Positions 1-10,284 of a DNA stretch of 64,000 nucleotides are shown piece by piece. Every line of letters begins with the position of its first letter. The first letter of the stretch is position 1. Position numbers and translations under genes: made by a program. The notes under the pieces were generated by a model. It worked only from the letters and a program-made list of their open reading frames with translations, was not told where the DNA came from and ran no database searches. The stretch lies in NCBI GenBank assembly GCA_030280995.1, contig JASXTE010000014.1, positions 21,303,650-21,367,649 of the forward strand. Direction: 5' to 3'. Source of the DNA: Hemileia vastatrix (taxonomy: Eukaryota; Basidiomycota; Pucciniomycetes; Pucciniales; Zaghouaniaceae).

Positions 1-2
1 TT

Positions 3-713
3 GTTTACGCTTCTTCATTCCTAGCCAGGAAAGCAGCAAGATGGTTCAAACCTTATCTGCTCATGCTTTCTTCGACAGAAACCCACTTACTTATCAATAA
101 TTGGGAAAAGTTCAAAGACCAACTTTTTACGTTGTTTGGGGACCCTAATGAAACTGACAACGCAGAAATTGAACTTGATTTTCTTCGCATGAGTGATAAT
201 GGTAAAGCCTCTGAAAATATCTCGAACTTCAGAGCACTTCAAACTCGAGTAGGTTGGAATGATGCTACCCTTAAGTATCATTTCAAGAAAGGACTTCCTT
301 CGAGGATTCTGGATCAATTAAATCTTCACGGTCAGAAGATGACTACTTTAACGGATTTAATGGATCGAACCCTCGAACTTGAAGGCTTTTATCAAGGACA
401 ACTTCAACATCGTTGATATGCCAACAAATCTCAAGGCCTAAACTTCAAATCGGGATCTTCTTCACACCCACCACCAAATCAATCCTCTACGACTCAATCC
501 AAACCCAGTAAGGGAAAGGATAAACATCGACCAAAAGGCTCGACTCCAGGCAATATCAGCAAAGTACTGGATCCTAAAGGGGAACTTAAAGAAGCTGAGA
601 GGAAGAGACGAGCAGATAATTGGTTATGTATGTATTGTGGGGGTAAGCACAAGTTGGAAGACTGTGTAAAGTTGAAGGAAAGAGAAGGTACTAGTTCGAA
701 GTCAAAAAACTAG
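3..713 (+). pseudogene. gag: R0 gag (partial, one internal stop)
   Basis: Capsid-type Gag reading from base 3, already inside the protein (A-A-R-W-F motif near the start). It is open to an in-frame TGA at 414-416 and then continues in the same frame to TAG at 711-713. The C-terminal part is Ser/Gln/Pro/Lys-rich and ends with a nucleocapsid zinc knuckle, C-x2-C-x3-H-x4-C, at about 628-666. Canonical retroviral-type knuckles have four residues before the His, so this one is a residue short. A -1 slippery heptamer sits directly before the terminal stop. Confidence 0.85.
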
Positions 714-745
714 TAAATAGTTTACTTGTGTGCAAAGCAAACTAT
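704..745 (+). promoter_or_regulatory. Candidate -1 programmed frameshift signal of R0
   Basis: The gag frame reads tca-aaa-aac-tag, so A-AAA-AAC at 704-710 is a canonical X-XXY-YYZ heptamer in the correct phase, with the gag stop next. The -1 frame entered at 710 is the open pol frame. After a 6-nt spacer, ATAGTTT (717-723) pairs perfectly with AAACTAT (739-745), with a shorter inner stem (CTTG against CAA-A-G). Slippery site, spacer and stem follow the textbook arrangement. Function is inferred. Confidence 0.7.
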
Positions 746-3700
746 CTTATCTCTTCAAGTGCACAGAACCTCCATGTCTTAAGGAATGGAGTTGCCTTAA
801 GCCGCTTGAGATTAATTCTTTTTAAGGAGGATATCCCCTTCAGTTGTCTTTTAGACTCTGGAGCTTCAATTTCTTTTGTTAGTTTATCTTTTGCCGAGAA
901 GCTTCAACTAACATTTACAGATGTCAATCGAACTCCAATCTATTTGGCCGAATTGGAGGAACCCAAATATTGGGTAAGTAAGAAAGTTTTATGGGTTTTC
1001 AACTTTCCGAACTTTCCCCCCTTCGAGTGGGAATTATCAGTCTTGGACGCCCCAAGGATGGACGATACCATTCTTGGCCATGACATTTTAACGCATTGGA
1101 ATCCCGAAATTGATTGGACTAAGGGATTGATCACCCCACGCTCTAAGTATATTTCTGATTCTTCAATGCAGGTCAATAGGGAGTTAAACAACCGGCCTGA
1201 CAACATCCTGCTAGAGGACGAATCTCTGCCAGATGACTTACAAACATCTGATCTTTCTCTAAATGAGCAATTGGCTAACCCTTCTTGCTCAATGACTTCA
1301 CTCGATGAGGATTTAAATTGCCTCGAAGTAATTGAATTCTGCTCTCTCAATACAGGTATCTACTCGACAGATTCTCTCAAAGATGAAGAGGACGACCAAA
1401 TCAACATTGAAGCCATTAAATCAACTCTACCAGAAATCTACCACGATTTCCTCGATTTTTTCTCAATCCACAAGGCCGATAAGTTACCACATCATCGACC
1501 CTACGACCATCAAATAGAGTTAATAGGCCCAGTACCTCCGGCAGGTCCTGTCTATTCTTTGTTGAAGGACGAATCTCAAGTTTTTCAAGACTACATTGCA
1601 GAGAATGTAGCCAAAGGTTTCATCAGAGCCAGTAAATCTCCAACCAGCTCCCCTGTCCTCTTTGTAAAAAAGAAGGACGGTAGTCTTAGGTTGTGTGTTG
1701 ACTATAGAAAGCTCAACACAGTCACTAAGAAGAATGCATATCCTGTTCCTCCTATGTCATTACTTCTTACCCTTCTCAATGAAGGTCATGAACCACTGAC
1801 TGCAATGCACAATAGATTTGGTAGTTTTGAATATTTAGTTATGCCTTTTGGATTGTGTAAGGCACCTTCAACTTTTCAAACTTTTGTTAATGACATCTTT
1901 CAAGATGTTGTTGAATAATTCGTAGTTGTCTATTTAGATGATATTTTAATATTCTCGAAAATACTAGATGAACATATTCATCATGTTTGACAGGTCCTAA
2001 ATCGTCTTCGAGATCATGGTCTCTGCGCCAAGCATAATAAATGCGAATCCCCCCTCAAATCAATTGATTTTTTGGGTTTTAAGTTGTCCACTGACGGTTT
2101 AGTCATGGATGACAAAAAAGTCCAGAAAATCCTGGAATGGCCTGAGCTCAAAAAAACCATTAAATCGCTCCAAGGATTTTTGGGTTTTGCAAACTTCTAT
2201 AGAAGATTTATTAAAGATTACTCTAAAACTATTTCTAATCTTACTTCTCTTCTTAGAAAAGACATTCCTTTTGTTTTTACTCCTACAGCATGAAAGGAAT
2301 TCGAAGCACTAAAAATGGTGTTCATCACAGCCCCAATTCTTCGACATTTTTATCCTTCTGCTTTGACAATAGTTGAGACAGATGCGAGCAATTATGCTAT
2401 TGTAGGGGTCATCTCCCAATTAAATCCTGAAACAAATTTGTTTCATCCTGTTGCTTTTGAGTCACGCAAACTCATAGCCGCAGAATTAAATTATGAAATT
2501 CATGACAAAGAACTTTTAGCCATTATCCATTGTCTTAAAAAATGGCGTTCTTTTCTTCTTAGCCTAGATAGTCCTTTCCAAATTTTAACAGATCATAATG
2601 CTTTAAAATACTTCATGTCTTCCAAAGTGTTAACCAGGCGTCAAGCCAGGTGGGCTGGATTTTTTGTCTGAATTTCCCTTCTCTATTTCCTATCGCCCAG
2701 GTAAGAACTGCATTGTCCCAGATATCTTGTCACGTTGGGACGACGTTTACCCACAGCAGGGGGACGCATTTGCTGACAAGAACCCAGCAAATGTGCAATC
2801 AATTTTCAACGAATCAATGTTAACGACTCATCAACTTAATTCAATGACAATTCAATCTTTTCAAAATACACTATCTAACATCCTCAAAGCTCAGTCAAAG
2901 GACAATTATTGTTTAGGGTTAAAAGACAAAATACTCTCAAAGCAAGGGGCCAAAAGATTTAGTATTGAATCAGGTCTATTAGTCTTCGAAGGTAGAGTAG
3001 TCATACCCGACAACAATGAAATAAAATTATGGATTTTCAACAGTCAACATGATTCTACATTAGCTGGTCATTTTGGTGTTGATAAAACCTACCAGTTAAT
3101 AGCGAGGGATTTCTTCTGGCCAGGTATGACCAGGGGAATCAAGGCCTATATAAAAGCTTGTTACAAATGTAATAGGAATAAGGCTCCCCGTCACCGGAAG
3201 CATGGGTTGCTTCAACCACTTCCTATTCCCTCTAAACCTTGGGAATCTTTATCAATGGATTTCATTTATCAACTTCCTTTTTCTAATGATTTTGATGCTA
3301 TATTAGTAATAGTAGATAGATTTTCAAAAATGTCTATTTTCATTAAAACCACTACTACTGCTACAGCAGAAGATTTGCCAAAATTGTTTCTAGAATATGT
3401 ATTTTCCAAACACGGCTTACCAAATGATATTATTTCAGATAGAGTCTCATTGTTTGTATCCACATTCTGGCCCCAACTGTGTTGACAACTCAATATCACG
3501 AGGAACCTCTCCACGGCCTATCACCCTGAAACCGACGGTCAAACAGAAAGAGTTAACCAAATCCTCAAACAATACCTTCAAATGTATGTCAGTTACCAAC
3601 AAGACAATTTGACCACATGGTTACCACTGGCCAAATTTGCTTATAATAACTCGACTCATTCTTTGACACGACAATCTCCCTTCGAAACCATTAATGGACG

Positions 3701-4304
3701 ACATCCTCGATTCAACTCAATCCATGTAGGAACTAATCATCCTGCGGAACATTATCTTCGAACTATATCACGACTCCAAGAAGAACTTAAAACAAATTTG
3801 GAATTAGAAATTCGAAGATATAAGGAACAGGCCGACAAACATTGAGAATCTGCTCCTTCCTTTAAACCAGGGGACAAAGTATGGCTCGACGCACAAAACA
3901 TTTGAACAACACGACCATCAAAGAAACTGGCTGAAAAGCGCTTGGGACCATTGGAAATCGACTCTGAAGTCTCTAAAACTGCATTTCGACTCAAGTTACC
4001 TCCTAAATGGCAGGCAATTTACCCTGTTTTCCATGTATCTCTTCTGGAACTGGCTCAAGAAATATACCCTGGCAAGAACCAACCCCCTCCGGAACCGGTC
4101 AAAGTAGAAGATCATCTAGAGTGGGAAGTAAGTCGTATCCTTGATTCAAGAATGCGCAAGGGGAAACTTCAATACCTCGTGGAATGGGAAGACTTCCTCA
4201 ATGACTCAGATAAAACATCCTGGGAACCAGCCATCAATGTTTCTAACGCCCCTGAACTTCTAAAATCTTTTCATTTGAAATATCCTTTAAAACCAAAACC
4301 TTAA
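710..4304 (+). pseudogene. pol: R0 pol: PR-RT-RNase H-integrase-chromodomain
   Basis: Protease has LDSGAS near 860. RT has the MPFG segment near 1840 and the catalytic Y-L-D-D near 1935. RNase H starts with ETDAS near 2380. Integrase shows the HHCC region at 3030-3180, then MDF, a D-R-V segment where D-R-G is usual, and the TDGQTE region near 3540. The C-terminus ends in a chromodomain (near 4110-4300). In-frame stops lie at 1916-1918, 1988-1990, 2291-2293, 3483-3485, 3843-3845 and 3903-3905, and a T-run insertion near 2660 shifts the frame. Near 1780 the stretch that normally holds RT motif A (the first catalytic Asp) is missing. Confidence 0.88.
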
Positions 4305-5250
4305 AATTTCTTTTATTTTAAATTTTCTTTTTCTTTTTCTTTTTTCTCTTTCTCTTAAAAATCTAAAACACCTCTTAAATTTCTTAGCCTTGTTTTTTTT
4401 TCTCTCTCTTCTTTTTCTTTCTTCTCCTTCTATAAAATTTTCTCCAAAACCAACTAAAATTAAAATCAAAATTAAAATTAAAAAAAAAAAAATTAAATTT
4501 AAAATTAAAAAATTAAAAATTAAAATTAAAATAAAATTTAAAAAATAAAAATAAAATAAAATAAATAGAATAAACATAAATAATAAAATAAAATAAAAAA
4601 CTTTTAAATCTCTCTAAATATTTTCTTTCTCTTTTCTTTTTCAATTCTCTAAATACATTCTTTTCTTTAATTTAAAATTCTCTTTAAAAAATTTCTTTTT
4701 TAAAATTTATTCTCTCTTTAAAACTTTATTTCCTTCGAATCATCAAAATCTTGTACGACACGACCATTTCCTCGAACCTAACTTCAACCTCTAAATCTCC
4801 CTATATAATTCTTTGAACAAATGATTCTTCTTTTTCAAATTCTCTTTAAATCCTAATTCTGTTTTTTTTTCTCTTTTCAACTATCTAAAATTCCTAAAAA
4901 ATAAATAAACAACTTTTCACAAATAACAAATTCTTCTTTCATTAAATCCTCATTTCAACAAACTCATCTCAATTACCAACCATTTTTTTTCTTCCTCTCT
5001 TCTCTTACATAAATTTTTCTTTTAAAATTAAAACTTCATTCAATTAAATAACTTCCTTCTTTCTTATTTAAATTTCTTCTTTCAAATTCTAAAGCAAAAT
5101 TTTATTTAAATTTTTTTTCTCTCTCTCCCAAATCTTATAAAAAATAATATTCACCTTAAATACAATACAATAATACAAAAAAAAATAAAAAAAATAAAAT
5201 AAAGTAAAGCTAAATACAATTCTAATTTTCTACTTCTTTACATCTCTCAT
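4305..5250 (+). other. Non-coding pyrimidine- and AT-rich 3' region of R0
   Basis: About 950 bases with no gene. The plus strand is strongly C/T-rich (long CTTTT-type runs), with AAAATT simple repeats near 4450-4560. I see no motif beyond low complexity. Confidence 0.6.
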
Positions 5251-5970
5251 TTTCATTTCAAATTTTTCTCTTTTAATTTTTCTCGAACCAATCTTTTCAT
5301 CTTCTCCAAAATTACCCTTATCTCCTTCCTGCATTTCTCAAATACCTCCTCCTCTCCTACCAAAACCACCTCTCCAATCTCCAAGAGTTCCTCTGCCACG
5401 TCGAAGGAAGCAGCGTCGATAATTGTATCCACCTCCCCACACAACTCTTCTGCGAACCTAACTCATCGATCCTGACGAGGTTTCTTTGACCACACCTGGT
5501 CCAGCGTTTCCTCAGGTTATTTGATTCCAACCGTGACCGGAGGGTTTGCATCAGTTGGAAAAAGTGAAGCAGGTTCCCCAATTGGGTCTTCAATGGTATT
5601 TGATGTCTAAACAAGAACTCATCAGTAACCTCATCCCTAAAAAACAACAACTAAAACTTACTTCAAAGATGGGGTCAGGTTCTAAGAACAACCTTGGAGC
5701 CACCTCTACCTCTGCTTCTCTCTCCTCCTCGTCATCTTCAATGACCACCCGTCATTTTTTGGGTGTCCGCCCTGGAACAGGGACTTCATCCTCATCTTCC
5801 TCCACAAATTCATCGACCTCTTCTTCGACACCCCGTTTCGAACTCGTGGCCTGGGTTACCCAGGTTGTGATCTTGTTGTTAAGCTCCTTATCGTTCTCCC
5901 CCACCGATTGATCGTCTCCAACCAAGACATCCCAAATGTCTTCGACCACCTCTTTTGTTTTAGGGATCAC
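5250..5970 (-). pseudogene. Possible antisense ORF between integrase and 3' LTR of R0
   Basis: Minus-strand frames run from about 5970 down to 5253, split by frameshifts. The N-terminal part is acidic (many D/E/V), followed by segments such as HQIPLKTQLGNLLHFFQL near 5590 and an acidic/basic helical tail near 5250-5440. The plus-strand frames here are serine runs that mirror the acidic minus frame. The position matches the antisense spliced ORF in element H. I do not recognise a domain, and coding status is uncertain. I see nothing further in 5971-6249. Confidence 0.35.
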
Positions 5971-6249
5971 CCAAAACTTGGTCTAAGTGAATCGTCGTTC
6001 AATCTCTGCGTTCTTCGTCAACGAATCGCACGCCACTCATTGCCAACAGCCAAACTCGCATTTTTGGCGAGGGCCTCGAGTCGCCGTACTTTCAACACAG
6101 AAGTATTCCTTAGCTTCACAAGCCGTGCAAGCCTGGGAAAACTGCCGCGTAACCATTCTCTCATTCACTTTAGGGTGTGGAGGCGTAGGTGTTGGAGTAG
6201 GACAATTCATTATAATGGGGAAATTAATAAATTAATAAAAATTATATAT

Positions 6250-7086
6250 AGAGGAAAGGGAAACTAGTGTGAGAATATGGCTCAAGCTCAACGGAACTCG
6301 CGATTCTTATACCCGGGCATCTATCACGCGCCACATGACACTCGAGGCAAAAGCAGCTCATTAAATCAATAATATCGAGTTCTAAATCTATACTCGAAGC
6401 GCAGAAAGCAATGCTACATAGCAACTGCGATTCCCCTTTGTGTACTTACTATTCAACTGCGCTAGCCTAAACTCTAAATCTAAATTAGTCAATCTCTCAA
6501 TAGTGTGCCTTAGTCTCATTTTCAATAAGCGACGCACAGCACTATGATCAATGTAATAGTACATTAGTAGTTTTCATTGAAAGTTTGTTAATTAATTAAA
6601 AGGGGTAAATTGAGCATGGACAGATATTAGCAAAGAGGGTCTAAGTGTATGTTAGTAATGGTCTTTGGTATGGGAATGGTGCGATGAGAGGGAGGTCAAT
6701 GTGAGGAGGAATAAAGGATATAAAAGGGTTGGGTATTTGGTTCAATATTCCTTAGAATTAAATTATAAAACGTATTTACATTTAATAGTGGTAAAATCTT
6801 TAAATCATTGTTATTGTATCTTTCTTTTATTTTCTCAATAATCATTTCTAAATCCCAAATCTTTGATTATTGAGTTTCCAACCCTTCGTGAGATCTTTAG
6901 AATTCCTATTACCTTTGAAACTATCTTATAATTCTTCTCGAACATACCTCGAACCTGTAGCTCTTACTTCGAGTGACCTTAGAATCACTTCCTCGAATCA
7001 TTTCTCTGTGCTTCGAAGAAGTTTCTAAATCCCTCATCTCACTTTCAGGAACATCCTTGACCTTGTGCCTAGGTCGTCCGGTGACA
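6250..7086 (+). repeat. R0 polypurine tract and 3' LTR
   Basis: A purine tract (AGAGGAAAGGGAAAC, 6250-6264) lies just before the LTR start TGTGAGAATATGG at 6268. The LTR ends in GGTGACA at 7086, giving 819 bp with TG...CA ends. A TATA-like TATAAAAGG lies near 6719. The right boundary is set by the abrupt return of B-type gag sequence (TCCTTCACAGAAATGTC, 7100-7116). Confidence 0.8.
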
Positions 7087-8427
7087 CCTGAACTATATTT
7101 TCCTTCACAGAAATGTCAGAATATTTCTGTTCATTCAACAATGAGTTCAATCTTTCTTCAATGGTTGTTAGTCTTGTTTTCATTCTTGGAAGACTAGATA
7201 AACTCTCATTGATAGTTGTAAAAGATAACTGATTTTTATTTTGAAAAGATGAAAAATGGTCATTCAATCTTTTCAGATTCATCTTATCTATATCCACCTC
7301 CTGGCAACAGGCAGATACAGTATCTTTTAGTTTAGACAAATCATTTTTTATATTTTTCCATAAAGCAACTTTCTTTTCATGGGTTGCTTTGTAATGAGAC
7401 AATTCATCAGAGACTCTCTGTGATTCACTTCTTAATGCTCGATAACCCTGATCAGCTAACAAGCTATTATATCTCTGGGTCAATTCCATATTGTTCATTA
7501 TATGATTTTTTTTGGCAATAATATCTCTCAAGTACTCATCATTAATCCTTGCTACATCTGGAGTGTTTCTCAATAAGGAAACTGAGTAATTTTCCAGACT
7601 CTCATAGAACTCAGGGTCAAGAGTTTCATCAATTACAGCCATATCAGGGTTAATCATTGAGGGAGCAATTAAAAGTAATGGATTAGATACATGAGTTATC
7701 TGTCTATTGCTCCCAGCCTCTACTGATCTCAAGGTGTCTTCTTCCCTCTCAGATTTACCTGAAAGAACAGAATCAGTTACAAGAAAAGGCACTTGAGAAT
7801 CAATAGAGGGACGTACCAGGGTTTGCTGGGTATGACCATATTGGGCTTTCTTCTTCTTTTGACTCCTTGATAGGGGTGAGGAGGTGTGCGTTTGACCTGT
7901 TTGAGCCTTGTCCTACCTGCCTGAGGTAACTGATGCTGATTTTGAGACAGGTAGTCCCACTGAGTGTTTAACCAGTCCCACTGCCACTTGGACACTTCCA
8001 CCTTTTCTTGGGACTGTGAGCCAATTGATGTTGATCCCTGGGAGGAAGAGGTTTCTTCTTCTCTTGAAGAAAGGTATCTATCCTTCTCACCTTTTCTTCC
8101 AGAGCATCTACCCTTGCTTTTAGTCTCAAATTTTTGGTCCTTAGCTCCTTTATGTGAGTTAACAGATTCTTTACCTGTTGAGGCAATGGCATATTTTTTA
8201 TCCTGAAGCCTTTTGGAATCTCTTCTGGTGGGTTTATCATAGGCTTCTGATCCTGAGTTGTGTCCACTAGGATTTCTACTTCTTCCATCTCTACATCTTG
8301 TTTGGGGAAAGGATTTACTATTCTGAGAAATTCTTCTTGTTAAAGGAGAACTTACAGAAGTAGGCTCATCATAGTCAATCAAGTCTAGTTCCTCTTCACG
8401 TGTAGCAGAACCACTTTGGTCAGTCAT
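7087..8427 (-). pseudogene. gag: B1 gag, N-terminal part, frameshifted and cut by R0
   Basis: Starts ATG at 8427, like the copy at 42847. The N-terminal third is Ser/Lys/Arg-rich. An indel near 7990-8040 throws the gag frame into the +1 frame. The downstream gag frame (7034-7792 region) is a long coiled coil rich in L/K/E. Homology to B stops at 7092 where the R0 LTR begins; the apparent ORF end beyond that is LTR sequence. Capsid, protease and pol of this copy are absent here. Confidence 0.8.
7968..8288 (-). CDS. Overlapping +1-frame ORF in B1 gag
   Basis: This frame is +1 to gag (start offset 139 nt, the same offset as in the copy at 42986). It encodes an acidic start (MEEVEILVD), a basic segment, and a heptad-like coiled coil (KNLLTHIKELRTKNLRLKAR). 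An indel near 8000 then changes the frame. The frame that continues, seen in the 216-residue minus ORF 7777-8427, holds KWQWDWLNTQWDY and HPYQG-basic segments and reaches a PW codon pair followed by GTACGT. The copy is decayed, so it supports the frame only through comparison. Confidence 0.5.
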   Translation of the reverse strand: MEEVEILVDTTQDQKPMINPPEEIPKGFRIKNMPLPQQVKNLLTHIKELRTKNLRLKARVDALEEKVRRIDTFLQEKKKPLPPRDQHQLAHSPKKRWKCPSGSGTG

Positions 8428-8524
8428 TTTAATATTTTACTGAAATGAAGAAAAGAGACAATAAGATTAATTAGTCTTTATTTTTGATTTTTATTTAACA
8501 AAAATAAAATAAAAAAAATCTTTT

Positions 8525-9113
8525 TTAGGATAAAAATCAACTAAATAAAATTAATTTATTAATTCAAAAAATAATTTAAAACCAGGATTATAATATAATC
8601 AACTGTAGAAATAAATTGAAAATTTTATTAATAAATTTAATTAATTATTTTCAGGATTTAAATCAACTAATTTATTACCAGGACTTATTGTCAACTGAAG
8701 TAATAAAATATGAATCTTTATTAATTTAACAAAATTTTATTAAACTGATCACTTAACTACCAGGACTTAATGTCAACTGAAGTAATTAAATATGAATTTT
8801 TATTTTAAAATTTTATTAAGCTTATCAATTGACTACCAGGACTTAATGTCAACTGAAGTAATTAAATATGAGTTTTATTAATTAAAAAAAATTTATTTAA
8901 CTACCAGGACTCAAAGTCAACTGAAGTAATTAAATATGAATTATATATTATTTAAAAATATTATTGTCAGGACAATTTGTCAACTGGAACAATTAAAATT
9001 TAAATTAATCAGGACAAATGTCAACTGAAAAAAGTATAATAATTAATATTAATATATAATTATTTTATTACTTCTGGGACTAAAAACCCTTCTTTCTCTA
9101 TTATGGTCAACCA
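8525..9113 (-). ncRNA. Leader hairpin array of B1
   Basis: The leader of this minus-strand element holds about nine copies of a small hairpin: outer stem, UU bulge on the 5' side, inner GAY-RUC pairs, then C and the 3' outer arm. Clear examples are 8525-8544 (arms UUAG/CUAA, inner GAU/AUC), the unit near 8660-8680 (UAG/CUG, GAU/AUC), the unit near 8680-8700 (CAG/CUG, GAC/GUC) and the gag-distal unit 9073-9113. It is homologous to the array at 42251-42746. No gene lies in 8428-9488. Confidence 0.6.
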
Positions 9114-9359
9114 TAAAAAATAAAAAAAAATATAATAATAAAAATAAATTCCAAATTACGAGACACCTCCCCCTGTAAAATGAGCAAATTAATGCCCCTT
9201 ACAGAGTGCTGAGTAAAAGGAAATACATAGAAAATGAAGAGTGAAGAGTAACCCACAAATAGTAATGTCAATAATTACCACAATATATACAACGTTTAGT
9301 CAATATATGAACCTAATTTCTGGAGCGCGGTTCAATTCCCGTTCGCAGCAAAAAATTTT

Positions 9360-9369
9360 GTCACGTGAC
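9360..9369. promoter_or_regulatory. GTCACGTGAC palindrome in B1 leader
   Basis: A perfect 10-bp palindrome with a CACGTG E-box core, followed by GT to give an adjoining TGACGT. It is conserved in the B leader at 41996-42005 although the surrounding leader has diverged. It could be a bHLH or bZIP site just downstream of the LTR. Confidence 0.35.
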
Positions 9370-9488
9370 GTATGACATTCGTCGTTCTCATTGCTTTCTT
9401 GTCCTTACAGGTAGTCAAATGCCGATGGTCCCTTTGATTACACACTCAAATCACAATGCACCATCAATAATTTGGGAAGGCCCTCAAT

Positions 9489-10278
9489 TGTCAAGGGATA
9501 CTTTTGGTCTAGAAGCTTGGTTCGAGGTTTTCACGGGATATTTAAGGGTTTAAAGGTCTCTCAACAAAAGGTACGTATTTCTAAAATAAATTTGATTAAT
9601 TTACACAAATATAAGAGGTAGATTTAAGATATCAATATAAATTATAGATTAGAATTACGTGGTTGTAAATACTAAAGTTATAAAATATAGAAATAATCGT
9701 AGTGTTGTAATTGTAATAATAATTTAAGTTATAAAGAAATGATCTGAAAAGCACAAAGTAAGAGGCCTTTTATAGGCAAAACATGAGGGAATAAATTATA
9801 AGGAATTTACACCATATACTGTAAGAATGTGAGAAAAAGAATGACTAAAAGAAGTACATATATGACATAAGAAATAAATAAACTGGTACGTCAACAAGGG
9901 CATCAAATTTATAAGCAATAAAGTTTGAGTTCCTTGGACTGTCACAATTAATTACACCATAATTAATTTATTATATTACTTTCACCGGATTCCAGATCTC
10001 TCACTGAGGTAATATAATTGTTTTAAAGTTTTTTTATTATAATTATATTATTAAATTCTATTCCCATTGACTTATACCATTGAGCACAGTGTTAGGGAGT
10101 AAAATTGTAAGGGAAATTTTATTTACACTAATTAATTATATTACTTATTGTACTTAACTAGTTAATTGTAAGTGATACTTAAGTAGATAATTAATTATTA
10201 GTAAGAAGAAGGGGTGTGGCTTCAACTCAGTAAAATAATTAATTATTTTACCGGTTAAGTCTAGTAGCCTGGCTGACA
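9489..10278 (-). repeat. B1 5' LTR
   Basis: 790 bp with TGTCAGCCAGG at the 5' end (minus strand, 10278) and CCTTGACA at the 3' end (9489). A TATA-type box (CCTATAAAAGGCCTC) lies near 9775. The next internal bases read ATTGAGGGCCTTCC, the primer-binding region. It is the sister of 48906-49695. Confidence 0.88.
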
Positions 10279-10284
10279 TTTTTT

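Larger units (their letters stand above)
1..7086 (+). mobile_element. Ty3/Gypsy chromovirus R0, 3' part
   Basis: Order is gag, protease, RT, RNase H, integrase, chromodomain, long 3' region, polypurine tract and 3' LTR. The window opens inside gag, so the 5' LTR lies to the left. The element is dead: at least seven premature stops, one frameshift and an RT deletion. Its 3' LTR ends at 7086, and homology to the gag of Gypsy B resumes immediately after, so R0 is nested in a minus-strand B gag. The target duplication on this side should be 7087-7091 (CCTGA); the partner copy is off-window. Confidence 0.9.
7092..10278 (-). mobile_element. Gypsy B1, 5' part (LTR, leader, gag)
   Basis: Read on the minus strand: LTR 10278-9489, PBS region, a leader with a hairpin array, and gag from 8427 until R0 interrupts it at 7091. 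Its LTR is the same length (790 bp) as the LTR at 48906-49695 and nearly the same sequence. It is much less like the LTR at 41070. The base after 10278 starts a T-run (10279-10284) inside the pol of Gypsy A that corresponds to TTTTG, the target duplication seen as CAAAA at 49696-49700. Confidence 0.85.

Noticed and set aside
87..317. Minus-strand ORF in R0 gag, and similar antisense frames within pol regions
   Set aside because: Shadow frames of clear Gag or Pol coding with no independent signal.
9489..9500. Tf1-type self-priming of the A/B family
   Set aside because: The PBS region (ATTGAGGGCC) has only a partial match to sequence near the TATA box (AAGGCCTC); the register does not hold across copies.
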